DNA of 64,000 bases from Fructilactobacillus hinvesii (GCF_024029435.1 NZ_CP097118.1:868001-932000); one strand, 5' to 3'; counted from the stretch's first letter, positions 49,501 through 57,654 are shown. The notes: a model not told the origin generated them from the letters alone. A program made the numbers and translations.

Positions 49501-49901
49501 TAGGAGATGTTAATTTAACCCTATTTCCTAATGTGTATCGCGAAGTGAGCGAGTGGTTGCAGCCAAATCGGGTTGTACTAGTAACCGGATCCGTCGAAGA
49601 ACGGCGGGGGTTGCAAGTTATTGTTAATCAGTTACAGTTGGCCGCTAACGTGGTCCACCAGCAACGGAGCAATCCTAAGCGGTTGTTCATTCAAATTTTA
49701 GCCAGTCAGGAGCAGCCAGAGCTCCTCCAACAACTGCAATCGTTACTACGAAACCATGCGGGAACAGTTCCGGTAATTTTATACTGGGCTCGTACCAAAA
49801 AACAGCAACAACTAAATTCAACTTTTCACGTTGATCCGAATGCGGACCTAATGGGGCAACTCCGGGACTTACTCGGCCCGAAGAACGTGGTTTTGAAATG
49901 A
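46569..49901 (+). CDS. dnaE: DNA polymerase III alpha subunit DnaE
   Basis: The second replicative polymerase of low-GC Gram-positives; in Bacillus it extends RNA primers before hand-off to PolC and lacks a proofreading domain. The protein has an N-terminal PHP domain (GYQAIALTDHNVMYG), the polymerase palm with GRGSAAGSLVAYTL and PDIDMDIPDDQRDEIL (catalytic Asp pair), the FNKSHAVAYSKMAVELAYLK fingers (given as FNKSHAVAYS), helix-hairpin-helix and OB-fold parts (VRLVLLVNHVKQIRTKKGQ). ATG 46569 (1110 residues) follows AAAGGAGG. Next downstream is pyk, with no pfkA between. Confidence 0.97.
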   Translation: MAYAPLQNISSYSLLQSTTKLPGLVKSAKDKGYQAIALTDHNVMYGSVAFEKEARQAGIKPIIGLTLTLQGSQLTEHQFELVLLAKNQRGYQNLMEISSFAMTHQEPPLLSQLTKWLSDLFVLLPETSEALSLMEYDRETDAINVVTELQQFADADAVKIGITMNLTEAEIKTRQRLSVQTKTELIALNPVNYLQATDYFDVRVLRSIETGNSLGSIPEQQVIVGEEWLRSRSEVEDHYQTPELQKAVAVNQQVVDACNVEIPKQAPHLPQFQTPKQQPAIDYLHELCEAGLKQRLGETIPPEYQQRLQHELAVIDRMGFSDYFLIVWDVINFAHRQHIITGPGRGSAAGSLVAYTLHITDVDPIQYDLLFERFLNEERAQMPDIDMDIPDDQRDEILRYVHDKYGDTHVAQIITFGTLGAKQAVRDVGRVFGMRPEQMNKWSASIPNHLNQTLENAVRESQKLQNLIADQPLNQTLFQTAQQLEGLPRHYSTHAAGVILSDQPIVQKSPVQTGNEGLLMTQYSKYYVEDVGLLKIDFLGLRNLSIMANILKIVHDQLDRDFDVTKIDLNDHKTLELFQAGRTNGVFQFESSGIKNVLRRMHPDRFELIAAVNALYRPGPMENIDSFIKRKNGEEEYHYQNDAIKAILGSTYGIIVYQEQVMQLASTMAGFSLGQADVLRRAMSKKHHQEMESMRERFVTGSIQNGYSKADAEQTFAYIEQFASYGFNKSHAVAYSKMAVELAYLKVHFPGPFFTALLNSVVGNQAKIKTYIQEAKDDGIAVLGPDLNHSQLDFSYQDGAIRFGLRAVKGLRSDLIRAILATRTEEGPFRDLNDLIQRLPPNLRKVEPLQTLAAVGAFDQFGYNRREISEALPKFISAADLSGSLLASIPGMEVEVEPKADWPEWQKINYESEYLGTFLSGHPVERYRQLQQERHAIRSNELVAGQQSVRLVLLVNHVKQIRTKKGQLMAFVTASDQVGDVNLTLFPNVYREVSEWLQPNRVVLVTGSVEERRGLQVIVNQLQLAANVVHQQRSNPKRLFIQILASQEQPELLQQLQSLLRNHAGTVPVILYWARTKKQQQLNSTFHVDPNADLMGQLRDLLGPKNVVLK

Positions 49902-49935
49902 ATTCTAGTTCAAATCACACACTTACTGTGAAAAG

Positions 49936-49944
49936 TGTTACAAT
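49936..49944 (+). promoter_or_regulatory. Predicted extended -10 promoter of pyk
   Basis: TGT followed by TACAAT (49939-49944); no good -35. The region 49928-49941 loosely resembles a catabolite control (cre) site but lacks the central CG. The leader to the ATG is about 65 bases. Confidence 0.5.
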
Positions 49945-50014
49945 GAAAACGAAATCTAATAAAGGCAAGTTAAACTGGAGACAGTTTGCTTACAAAAAAG
50001 GAGAGCTTTTACTT

Positions 50015-51775
50015 ATGAAGAGAACAAAAATCGTAAGTACACTTGGACCTGCTTCAAATGATGTAGATACCATTACTACCTTGTTGAATAGTGGTGCAAA
50101 TGTTTTTCGTTTTAACTTTTCCCATGGGGATCATGAAGAACACTTATCACGGATGAACATGGTAAAAGAAGCGGAAAAGAGAACTGGTAAGATTGCTGGG
50201 ATTCTCTTGGATACTAAGGGTGCTGAAATCCGGACGACTGAACAAGTCGATGGCAAGATCGAATTTAAGACCGGTGACAAGTTCCGAATTTCCATGGATG
50301 ATAGCATTAAAGGTACAAAAGACAAGATTGCCGTAACTTACCCAGGACTTTACGATGATGTTAAAGTTGGTGGCCTTGTTCTCTTTGATGATGGTTTGGT
50401 AGGAACCAAAATTTTGGAAAAGGATGACAAGAACCGTGAATTAGTAGTGGAAGTTACTAACAACGGTGTCCTTGGATCTCGAAAAGGGGTTAACGCTCCT
50501 GGAGTATCCATTAACCTGCCAGGAATCACCGAAAAAGACTCTGATGACATCCGCTTTGGTTGTGATCACGGCATTAACTACATCGCTGCTTCATTTGTAC
50601 GGAAGCCCCAAGATGTGTTGGACATTCGCGCATTGTTAGAAGAAAAGAACATGCAAGACGTTCAAATCTTCCCTAAGATCGAATCACAAGAAGGAATTGA
50701 CAACTTCCCTGAAATCTTAAAGGTTTCTGATGGATTGATGGTTGCTCGGGGAGACATGGGGGTTGAAATTCCACCTGAAAATGTTCCAGCCGTACAAAAG
50801 CGCTTAATCAAGATGTGTAACGAAGCTGGCAAGCCAGTGATTACCGCAACCCAGATGTTAGACTCAATGCAAGAAGAACCTCGTCCTACGCGGGCTGAAG
50901 TTTCTGACGTTGCAAACGCTGTTTACGATGGAACTGATGCTACGATGCTTTCTGGTGAAAGTGCCAACGGGGACTACCCAGTTGCTGCTGTTTCCATGAT
51001 GGCTCGGATTGATGAAGTTTCTGATGGACTGTTCCCTGAATTTGGAACTGCTCGTCCAGAATTCAAAGACGGTGACGTTACTGAAGCCCTTGGTGAATCG
51101 GTTGCTCGGATTGCTAAGGACATGGGCATTCACACGATTGTGGTTGCAACTGGATCTGGTTACACCGCTCGGATGATTTCGAAGTACCACCCAGATGCTA
51201 ACATTTTAGCTTTAACCTTTGACGATCGGGTTCGTCGGGGCTTGACGGTTAACTGGGCTGTTAACCCAGTGCTCGTTGAAAAACCAGAATCAGCAGAAGC
51301 AATGATGAACTTGGCTGTTTCTAAAGCAGTTGAAACTGGTTTAGCTAAGGAAGGCGAAGAAATCATCGTAACGACCGGTGTTCCGTTAGGTGACGAAGGA
51401 ACTACTAACACGGTTCGGGTTCAATTAATTGGAACTAAGTTAGCCCAAGGTCAAGGAATTGGTGACGAAACGGTGATTGGTAAAGCAGTTGTTGCTGCCA
51501 ATGCTGATGAAGCTAACCAAAAGGCCGTTGACGGTAGTGTCTTGGTTGTAAATGACACTAACAAAGATTACTTGCCAGCAATGAAGAAAGCAAGTGCTAT
51601 CGTAGTTGAAACTGGTGGTTTAACTTCTTACGCTGCTGTAATTGGTATTTCTTTGGATGTTCCAGTGATTGTAGCTGCTCACAACGCTACTTCAACTATT
51701 ACTGATGGTGAAGTAGTGACAGTTGATGCTCGTCGCGGTGTGGTTTACCAAGGAACACAAGTTAAAAACGATTAA
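50015..51775 (+). CDS. pyk: Pyruvate kinase
   Basis: Converts PEP and ADP to pyruvate and ATP, the last ATP-yielding step also in the phosphoketolase pathway. The 586-residue protein has MKRTKIVSTLGPAS, the NFSHGDHEEH loop, IFPKIESQEG (catalytic Lys), VARGDMGVEIPPE and the TATQMLDSM signature, then the C-terminal effector domain, plus an extra phosphohistidine-like domain (about residues 480-586) typical of Bacillus and lactobacilli. In that domain the usual TSH motif reads TSY, with Tyr539 in place of His. ATG 50015 follows AAAGGAGAG. Codon use is strongly biased, as for an abundant enzyme. Confidence 0.97.
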   Translation: MKRTKIVSTLGPASNDVDTITTLLNSGANVFRFNFSHGDHEEHLSRMNMVKEAEKRTGKIAGILLDTKGAEIRTTEQVDGKIEFKTGDKFRISMDDSIKGTKDKIAVTYPGLYDDVKVGGLVLFDDGLVGTKILEKDDKNRELVVEVTNNGVLGSRKGVNAPGVSINLPGITEKDSDDIRFGCDHGINYIAASFVRKPQDVLDIRALLEEKNMQDVQIFPKIESQEGIDNFPEILKVSDGLMVARGDMGVEIPPENVPAVQKRLIKMCNEAGKPVITATQMLDSMQEEPRPTRAEVSDVANAVYDGTDATMLSGESANGDYPVAAVSMMARIDEVSDGLFPEFGTARPEFKDGDVTEALGESVARIAKDMGIHTIVVATGSGYTARMISKYHPDANILALTFDDRVRRGLTVNWAVNPVLVEKPESAEAMMNLAVSKAVETGLAKEGEEIIVTTGVPLGDEGTTNTVRVQLIGTKLAQGQGIGDETVIGKAVVAANADEANQKAVDGSVLVVNDTNKDYLPAMKKASAIVVETGGLTSYAAVIGISLDVPVIVAAHNATSTITDGEVVTVDARRGVVYQGTQVKND

Positions 51776-51792
51776 TTAAACAATTCTCAACT

Positions 51793-51826
51793 AAAAGGCA
51801 TTCGGATTTTTCCGGATGCCTTTTTC
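51793..51826 (+). terminator. Terminator after pyk
   Basis: A 13-bp stem (51793-51805 with 51812-51824, one wobble), six-base loop and T-run. Confidence 0.9.
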
Positions 51827-51828
51827 TT

Positions 51829-51837
51829 TGGTATAAT
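51829..51837 (+). promoter_or_regulatory. Predicted extended -10 promoter of cvfB
   Basis: TGG followed by consensus TATAAT (51832-51837), directly after the pyk terminator. The ATG at 51836 overlaps it and so cannot be the start of the next gene. Confidence 0.65.
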
Positions 51838-51883
51838 GAAGAAAATCCAACGACAGTTAAAGAAAGTGAAAGTGGAGAAATTC

Positions 51884-52762
51884 ATGAATAATACAATTGG
51901 AACAATAATTACCACTACGGTAATTGATGAAAATGAACAAGAGTATTTTGTCCAAAAAGACGGGATTACGTATTCATTAGGCAAAAGTGAAATTAAGAAA
52001 CCGTTAAAACCGGGAAGTAGTTTTCGCGGCTTTGCTTACGAAAATGAACAACATGGCTTGCGGATTACGCGCAACGTCCCCGCAATTGGTTTTGACCGGT
52101 ATGGCTGGGGGAAAGTGGTTAGCAAAAAGTTTGGGCTAGGAGTCTTTGTTGATATGGGATTACCCGATAAGGATCTTGCCATTTCAATGGATGATTTACC
52201 GGCTTTACGTGAATTGTGGCCTGATGTAGGGGATCAGCTGTTAGTGGCCTTGAAACGAGATCGCAAGGGACGACTATGGGGCGAACTGGCCGATGACGAA
52301 ATTTTTAAGGCGATTTCACAACCGGCTGGAAACCCCAAACTAAAGAATCGAACTTTGACCGCGCGTGTAATTAATCCCAAGAAAATGGGAACGCAGGTTT
52401 TAACCACTCAACACTACGTGGGATTCATTGATAAATCTGAAGAAGAACAGCAACCGCGGTTAGGGGAAGCTGTTTCCGCTCGGGTAATTGGCATTCGTCC
52501 GAATAAAACTCTTTATCTGTCGTTACGTCCACGGGCTTATGAAGCAATTAACGATGATGCGGAAATGATCTATCGTACGTTAATGATGCGGGCGGACCAC
52601 TTTTTACCGTATAACGATCATAGTGATCCGGCAGACATTCAAACCTACTTTGGGATTAGTAAGGCCCAGTTCAAACGAGCAATCGGGCACTTGTTTAAGC
52701 ACCACAAACTAACAATTACTCCAGCCGGAATCGAATTGGTGGAAGATCAGCATGAAGGATGA
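51884..52762 (+). CDS. cvfB: S1-like RNA-binding protein CvfB
   Basis: A 292-residue protein of the CvfB (YitL) family: several S1-type OB domains followed by a winged-helix domain. CvfB was described in Staphylococcus aureus as an RNA-binding virulence regulator; in lactobacilli its role is unknown. Seen here: GTIITTTVIDENEQEYFVQ (OB), GWGKVVSKKFGLGVFVDMG (S1, about residues 77-95), LTARVINPKKMGTQV (OB), VSARVIGIRPNKTLYLSL (S1), and a C-terminal helix-turn-helix-like FGISKAQFKRAIGHLFKHHK. ATG 51884 follows GTGGAGA. It overlaps xerD by 11 bases and probably heads the long operon to recQ. Confidence 0.88.
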   Translation: MNNTIGTIITTTVIDENEQEYFVQKDGITYSLGKSEIKKPLKPGSSFRGFAYENEQHGLRITRNVPAIGFDRYGWGKVVSKKFGLGVFVDMGLPDKDLAISMDDLPALRELWPDVGDQLLVALKRDRKGRLWGELADDEIFKAISQPAGNPKLKNRTLTARVINPKKMGTQVLTTQHYVGFIDKSEEEQQPRLGEAVSARVIGIRPNKTLYLSLRPRAYEAINDDAEMIYRTLMMRADHFLPYNDHSDPADIQTYFGISKAQFKRAIGHLFKHHKLTITPAGIELVEDQHEG

Positions 52763-53639
52763 GGTAGATAACTATCTGCACTATCTGGTGGTAGAACGAG
52801 GATTAGCAGAAAATTCCGTGCAAAGTTATCGTCAGGATTTGATGCAGTTTGTCGATTATTTACAAAACCACCAACTAACGAGTTGGGGTGCCGTCGACCA
52901 ATTTACGATTTTAAGTTATTTAGAAACGGAAAAGAAGGCTGGAAAAGCTCGAAACTCCGTGATTCATATTGTGTCGTCTTTACGTAAGTTTTTTCAGTAC
53001 TTGATGCGCCTGAAACGGATTCAGGTTGATCCCATGCAAAAGATTGCCACCCCCAAGCGGGGGGTTCATCTTCCTGCCGTGTTGAATGACCAAGAGTTGC
53101 ACCGGTTGTTGGCTGTTCCCAACGTCCAAAAAAAGTTGGGGATACGAGATCGGGCAATTTTAGAGGTGTTATATGCGACGGGGTTACGGGTGTCTGAGTT
53201 AGTGCATCTTAAATTGCAGGATCTTCACCTTGAAATGCAGTTGATTCAAACCCTTGGAAAGGGGCACAAGGAGCGAATCGTTCCCATTGACGTAGTGGCA
53301 ATTAGTTGGCTTGCACGGTATCTGGATGAAGTCCGGCCGGCATTATTGAAACAGACGAAAACCCCGTATGTTTTCTTAAATTCCCGAGGCAACCAACTGA
53401 GTCGGCAGAGTGTCTGGAAAATGTTGAAACAAACCGCAATCGCTGCTGGCATCCAAAAAAACATTACTCCCCATACGCTGCGCCATACGTTTGCAACTCA
53501 TTTGTTAGAAAATGGTGCTGATCTGCGAACGGTACAGGAACTACTCGGGCACGCTGATATTTCAACCACCCAAATTTATACGCATGTTTCTCACGAACAT
53601 TTAACTCAGGAATATCAGAAATATCATCCTCGGGCGTAG
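52752..53639 (+). CDS. xerD: Site-specific tyrosine recombinase XerD
   Basis: Resolves chromosome dimers at the dif site with XerC or as a homomeric pair. The 295-residue protein has the SAM-like N-terminal domain (YLVVERGLAENSVQSYRQDL) and the catalytic domain with Arg in ATGLRVSELVHL (about residue 148), a Lys in TLGKGHKERIVP, His-x-x-Arg in HTLRHTFATHL (about 242-252), and LGHADISTTQIYTHVS with His and the nucleophile Tyr (about 275). It is a chromosomal housekeeping recombinase, not a phage integrase: it sits in the conserved xerD-ribT-scpA-scpB-rluB cluster. Confidence 0.95.
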   Translation: MKDEVDNYLHYLVVERGLAENSVQSYRQDLMQFVDYLQNHQLTSWGAVDQFTILSYLETEKKAGKARNSVIHIVSSLRKFFQYLMRLKRIQVDPMQKIATPKRGVHLPAVLNDQELHRLLAVPNVQKKLGIRDRAILEVLYATGLRVSELVHLKLQDLHLEMQLIQTLGKGHKERIVPIDVVAISWLARYLDEVRPALLKQTKTPYVFLNSRGNQLSRQSVWKMLKQTAIAAGIQKNITPHTLRHTFATHLLENGADLRTVQELLGHADISTTQIYTHVSHEHLTQEYQKYHPRA

Positions 53640-53654
53640 GTACAGGAGGAAGCA

Positions 53655-54011
53655 ATGTTATATAAATACCAACCAGAAAACGAAAAAGTGGTCCTAGGAA
53701 TTTTAACGTTATCCCAGCGCTCCCATCAAATTGAATTTTTACAGGAAGAGATTCAGTGGTACGAAGACGGTGATAATCGAGATTTGTACCTGTGGAAGGA
53801 TCAATTTAATAACTGGGCAGGGGTCATTGGCATTGAAGAGCAGCCCCAGTGCTTATTGGTCCGCAAAATGATTCTCACCCCGGATGCGGATACCTATTTT
53901 AATGCCTTTCGGGTTCTCGATAATCTCAAGAATTTGTATCCTAACCTTCCGTTCCTAGGAACGTTGCAAAATCAAGAAGTGATCACGCGATGGGAGCGAA
54001 ATAATGAGTAA
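53655..54011 (+). CDS. ribT: RibT-like protein
   Basis: A 118-residue protein resembling RibT, a small protein related to GNAT acetyltransferases that in Bacillus belongs to the riboflavin operon and in lactobacilli commonly precedes scpA. The sequence has the RibT-like opening MLYKYQPENEKVVLGILTLS and the central LYLWKDQFNNWAGVIGIEEQ and a final LGTLQNQEVITRWER. A clear acetyl-CoA P-loop (Q/RxxGxG/A) is not visible, so enzymatic activity is uncertain. GGAGG precedes the ATG; the stop overlaps the scpA start by eight bases. Confidence 0.75.
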   Translation: MLYKYQPENEKVVLGILTLSQRSHQIEFLQEEIQWYEDGDNRDLYLWKDQFNNWAGVIGIEEQPQCLLVRKMILTPDADTYFNAFRVLDNLKNLYPNLPFLGTLQNQEVITRWERNNE

Positions 54012-54744
54012 ATCAAAGCTAAAAATCCACCTTGCAGATTTTGACGGTCCCTTAGAACTCTTGCTACACCTCATTAAAGCAGCACAAATGGATATCTATG
54101 ACATTAATATTAAAGAGATTACCGACCAGTATGTGAGTTATTTACAAGAAATGAAGGAAGCCCAGTTAGACGTTGCGGGGGAGTTCTTTGTGATGGCTGC
54201 TAACTTGATGCACATTAAATCACAGTGGCTTTTAGCCGAGGAAATTGAAGACGAAGAGCCAGACGAAGACCCACGAGCAGATTTGGTGGAACAACTATTA
54301 GAATACAAACGATATCAACAAGCAGCCCAAACCCTGCAAAAGCGGGAAAAACATCAACAAAAGGTGCATACGCTGGTTCCAGTTAAAGCGGAAACTGAAG
54401 TTGAGATTCAAGCCGATGAGTTTGAAGTAACAGAACTTGCCAAAGCTTGGCAGCGGATTGTGCGACGCCACCGCCAGCTGAACGTAGGCCCCGTAAATCA
54501 GATTGAAGAGTGGCAATTTAGTATCAACGAACAGGCTGAATTGATTGTTCAAAAAGTAATTCAATCGGGGCGACGGACTTGTTTATTTTCGGAGTTGTTT
54601 GTTTCCCAAGCTAGTTTAGAAGAAGTCGTGACGGACTTTTTGGCAGTCTTAACCCTGGCAAAGCAACGGGTAGTGCGACTTACGCAACCACGGGGAAAAA
54701 CTGATTTCATCATCGAAGGTGGGAAAAATAATAATGACGATTAG
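54004..54744 (+). CDS. scpA: Segregation and condensation protein A
   Basis: ScpA is the kleisin that links SMC heads with ScpB in the condensin-like complex for chromosome organisation and segregation. The 246-residue protein has the N-terminal SMC-neck domain LADFDGPLELLLHLIKAAQMDIYDI (shown in part: DFDGPLELLLHLI) with the LMHIKSQWLL segment, an acidic linker (EEIEDEEPDEDP) and a C-terminal winged helix. It overlaps ribT by eight bases; scpB overlaps its end. Confidence 0.97.
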   Translation: MSKSKLKIHLADFDGPLELLLHLIKAAQMDIYDINIKEITDQYVSYLQEMKEAQLDVAGEFFVMAANLMHIKSQWLLAEEIEDEEPDEDPRADLVEQLLEYKRYQQAAQTLQKREKHQQKVHTLVPVKAETEVEIQADEFEVTELAKAWQRIVRRHRQLNVGPVNQIEEWQFSINEQAELIVQKVIQSGRRTCLFSELFVSQASLEEVVTDFLAVLTLAKQRVVRLTQPRGKTDFIIEGGKNNNDD

Positions 54745-55297
54745 TGCTGAACTAGAAGCTTTAATTTATGCAGCCGGAACAACGGGAATTGAGATTAAGC
54801 AGCTAGCCCAATTAACTAACCGATCGATGGCAGTGGTCAGAGAAAATGTGTTTAAACTTGTGCAAGCAAGTGAAAATGACGAACGCGGACTCGTAATCCA
54901 GCAAACTGGAGAGTTGGTTTCAATGGGAACGAAATCAGAATATGATGCAGTCGTTCGAAAGATTATGAACGAGGATGATTCGTTGTTAACGCCTGCCATG
55001 TTAGAAACGTTAACGATTGTGGCGTACCAACAGCCGGTAACCAGATTAATGGTAGATGAAGTGCGTGGGGTGAATAGTTCGGTTTCGTTGAAAAATCTTC
55101 AAAGTCTGGGACTAGTTGTGATTAGTGGCCAGGCGGATGAACCGGGGAATCCGAGTCTTTACCAAACAACGGACTTATTTTTACATGCTTTTGGGTTAGT
55201 AGACTTAAGCAAGTTACCTCCACTCCCAGCAGAGGAGCAGCCGGGTGAAGAAACAATGTATCGCACGATGAATCATGATGAAGGAGAATCAGAATGA
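54734..55297 (+). CDS. scpB: Segregation and condensation protein B
   Basis: ScpB is the dimeric winged-helix (KITE) partner of ScpA in the SMC complex. The protein has LEALIYAAGTTGIEIKQL at the N-terminus, LTPAMLETLTIVAYQQPVTR and the VDEVRGVNSSVSLKNLQSLGLV segment (shown in part: VDEVRGVNSS), then a LYQTTDLFLHAFGL motif. I use ATG 54734 (187 residues) over the in-frame GTG at 54719, which overlaps the GAAGGTGG ribosome binding site. It overlaps scpA by 11 bases and rluB by four. Confidence 0.95.
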   Translation: MTISAELEALIYAAGTTGIEIKQLAQLTNRSMAVVRENVFKLVQASENDERGLVIQQTGELVSMGTKSEYDAVVRKIMNEDDSLLTPAMLETLTIVAYQQPVTRLMVDEVRGVNSSVSLKNLQSLGLVVISGQADEPGNPSLYQTTDLFLHAFGLVDLSKLPPLPAEEQPGEETMYRTMNHDEGESE

Positions 55298-56046
55298 GTG
55301 AAAGATTACAAAAGGTAATGGCGCACGCTGGAATTGCTTCCCGTCGGGCCAGTGAACAATTAATTGAGACTGGGCATGTCCGAGTGAACGGCAAAGTGGT
55401 AACCACCCTAGGAACCAAGGTAACGGCAGCAGATCGAATTGAAGTTGATCATAAACCAATTCAAAAGGAAGCACCGGTGTATTTTTTGTTCAATAAGCCG
55501 CGTGGAGTGATCACTTCAGCTACTGACGAAAAGCACCGAAAAACCGTTTTAGACTATTTTCAACACCAAGTTTCAGAGCGGATTTATCCGGTGGGACGCT
55601 TAGACTACGATACGACGGGAGCACTGCTTGTAACCAACGACGGGGAACTAGATTATTTGTTGACCCATCCGAAACACGAAATTCCGAAAACATATTTAGC
55701 AAAGGTGACGGGAATTCCTAACGCCACCGATTTTCACCGCTTAGAAACGGGAGTGAAATTAGACGCTAATCATCGAAGTGCACCGGCTGAGGTTCGCTTG
55801 GCAAAAAAGATGGGAAATGACAACCAAAATGCGTTAGTGGAACTAACCATTCACGAAGGTCGCAACCACGAAGTGAAAAAAATGTTGCAAGCGGTTGGTC
55901 ATCCAGTGGAAAAATTAAAGCGCACGGCCTTTGCGGGGCTAAAATTAGCGGATTTAGAACCCGGGCAGTGGCGCTCCTTAAATAAACGAGAGGTTAGAGA
56001 CCTGTGGGAACTAGCGAAAGGAGAGCAGCAAAATGAAGTCAAATAA
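55294..56046 (+). CDS. rluB: 23S rRNA pseudouridine(2605) synthase RluB-type
   Basis: A pseudouridine synthase of the RsuA/RluB family acting on rRNA. The 250-residue protein has an N-terminal S4 RNA-binding domain (ERLQKVMAHAGIASRRASEQLI), followed by the catalytic domain with YPVGRLDYDTTGALLVTNDG (catalytic Asp in GRLDYDT, about residue 108) and the C-terminal TIHEGRNHEVKKMLQAVGHP. ATGA overlap with scpB suggests coupling. The order scpA-scpB-rluB is highly conserved in Firmicutes. Target U2605 is inferred from the family. Confidence 0.95.
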   Translation: MSERLQKVMAHAGIASRRASEQLIETGHVRVNGKVVTTLGTKVTAADRIEVDHKPIQKEAPVYFLFNKPRGVITSATDEKHRKTVLDYFQHQVSERIYPVGRLDYDTTGALLVTNDGELDYLLTHPKHEIPKTYLAKVTGIPNATDFHRLETGVKLDANHRSAPAEVRLAKKMGNDNQNALVELTIHEGRNHEVKKMLQAVGHPVEKLKRTAFAGLKLADLEPGQWRSLNKREVRDLWELAKGEQQNEVK

Positions 56047-56599
56047 TCAAGAACTAAAACGGATGGTGCTCATTGCCATGTTAGGGGCAATTGCCTACTT
56101 ATTAATGTTCGTTTCGTTTCCGATTTTACCGTATGTTCCTTTTTTAAAGCTTGATTTTGCGGACGTTCCCATTTTATTAGGGCTATTAATGCTCGGACCG
56201 GTAGCAGCTATTGAAATTACCATCTTGAAGCTCTTTTTATATTGGATGACAATGGGCTTTTCGGTCATCGAACTAGTAGGGCTGCTCGGATCGTTGGTGG
56301 CTTCCCTCCTACTGATCATTAGCTTCTGGTTGATGAAAAAATGGTTACTGGCTGGATCCAAGAAAAAAGGGCTGGCAATTGTGTGCGCAGCTGTGGTCCT
56401 GGCCGTGGGAATGAGTCTCTTAAACTACTTCATCCTTATGCCCGTTTACATTAACGTAGCTGGATTTAAACTTTCGATTTCGCTTCCGAAACTAATTCTG
56501 ATTGGGGTCTTTCCTTTCAACCTTATTAAGGGTGTGGTTGATGGAGCCCTGTTAGTCTTAATTTACGGACGGCTAAAGAATTGGATTGCCCAGCGCTAA
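56033..56599 (+). CDS. ribU: Riboflavin ECF transporter S component RibU
   Basis: RibU captures riboflavin for an energy-coupling-factor transporter whose EcfA/A'/T module is encoded elsewhere. The 188-residue membrane protein has about six hydrophobic spans and the S-component motif near the N-terminus (MVLIAMLGAIAYLLMF), PFLKLDFADVPILLG and VYINVAGFKLSISLP, which match RibU proteins. Substrate specificity is inferred from that overall likeness. It overlaps rluB by 14 bases and lies in the operon without an upstream FMN riboswitch, so it is probably expressed constitutively with the operon. Confidence 0.88.
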   Translation: MKSNNQELKRMVLIAMLGAIAYLLMFVSFPILPYVPFLKLDFADVPILLGLLMLGPVAAIEITILKLFLYWMTMGFSVIELVGLLGSLVASLLLIISFWLMKKWLLAGSKKKGLAIVCAAVVLAVGMSLLNYFILMPVYINVAGFKLSISLPKLILIGVFPFNLIKGVVDGALLVLIYGRLKNWIAQR

Positions 56600-57654
56600 T
56601 GTCTAGTTTAGACCAGGAGCTTAGCCTACTGTTAGTGGATCAAAGGGAATGGCGTCGTCCCCGGTCATTAGAGAACCTCGTGAAGGGAAAACGGACGGTA
56701 GCTACCTTATATTGGGGCTTGCGCTATCAACTACTAGGCTTACTAGGAATCGCTCGTTACTTAGAGGTTAGTAAATTGGATTTTGTGGGTCTAGAGCAGC
56801 AACGGTTACTTCAAACAAACGCTGGTAAAGTCCGATTAACGCCACTAGGTGCTCAGCAACAAGCAAAACTAAAAGCACAATTGCAAATGGGCTGGAAAGT
56901 ACGGTTTCAAACGACCGATTTAATGCGGTTAAAGCATCGTTTTTTATTACTAATCCAAGTTGCTTCGGAGTATCATCATCACCAAAATCAATATTTTGTG
57001 CTTAAAACTTCCTTACGAGAACAGCAGTGGATAAAGCGTTATTTTGGACAATTACGGTCGGGGAAAAAATTAGAGCAATTTCCAGACAATGTGAGTGCTT
57101 TTTTAGCGAAGTTACCAGAGGTAGTTGCTCAGGTGGTGGGAGCAGAATTAGTGGGTTATCACAATAACGGCCGTACCCGGGATCAAATTGCCCAAGAATT
57201 ATGCCAAAGTTCTTTAGCCATCGCTTTTTTGGAACTGACCGCATTAGCTGCACTAGTTGACTGGGGTTCTGCCCACCCTGATTCACTTCTAACGCCATTG
57301 AAAAATGGGTTAGAACGCGGCTTGATTAGTAAAAATGCGGTCCAAACGCTGCGTCTTTATCAAGCAAACCACTCGTTGAAACAAGTGGCCCGGAAACAAC
57401 GAATCCGTTTATCAACGGTTCAGGAACATCTCTTGGAAGTAGCGATCTACCTTCCGATTGCGCAGTTTCCCTATCTTGATTTTGTGAGTGCTGAGATGAA
57501 GCAGGATTTAATGGAACGGTTAGGGACAGATTTGGATGACTGGCAATTTGAAGCAGAGCGCGATTCTGAATTATCTTTTTTCCAATTTCGATTGATTCAA
57601 ATTTGGATTACGAAGGGTCAACGGGAGGATCAGAAACATGGATCAGCTGACTAA
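56599..57654 (+). CDS. YpbB-like helix-turn-helix protein upstream of recQ
   Basis: A 351-residue protein with a C-terminal helix-turn-helix domain (SLKQVARKQRIRLSTVQEHLLE, shown in part: RLSTVQEHLLE), of the YpbB type always found next to recQ/recS in lactobacilli and bacilli; in other species a related domain forms part of RecQ, so it may assist the helicase. Nothing else recognisable was seen in its N-terminal two thirds. ATG 56599 overlaps the ribU stop (TAATG) and is preferred to an in-frame TTG at 56581. It overlaps recQ by 17 bases. Confidence 0.8.
   Translation: MSSLDQELSLLLVDQREWRRPRSLENLVKGKRTVATLYWGLRYQLLGLLGIARYLEVSKLDFVGLEQQRLLQTNAGKVRLTPLGAQQQAKLKAQLQMGWKVRFQTTDLMRLKHRFLLLIQVASEYHHHQNQYFVLKTSLREQQWIKRYFGQLRSGKKLEQFPDNVSAFLAKLPEVVAQVVGAELVGYHNNGRTRDQIAQELCQSSLAIAFLELTALAALVDWGSAHPDSLLTPLKNGLERGLISKNAVQTLRLYQANHSLKQVARKQRIRLSTVQEHLLEVAIYLPIAQFPYLDFVSAEMKQDLMERLGTDLDDWQFEAERDSELSFFQFRLIQIWITKGQREDQKHGSAD

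Noticed and set aside
49928-49941. Catabolite-response (cre) site before pyk
   Set aside because: Ends resemble TGAAA and CA, but the central CG is replaced by GT, so it is too weak to call.
52752-53639. Phage or element integrase
   Set aside because: The tyrosine recombinase lies in the conserved xerD-ribT-scpAB cluster and has no attachment site or phage genes near it.
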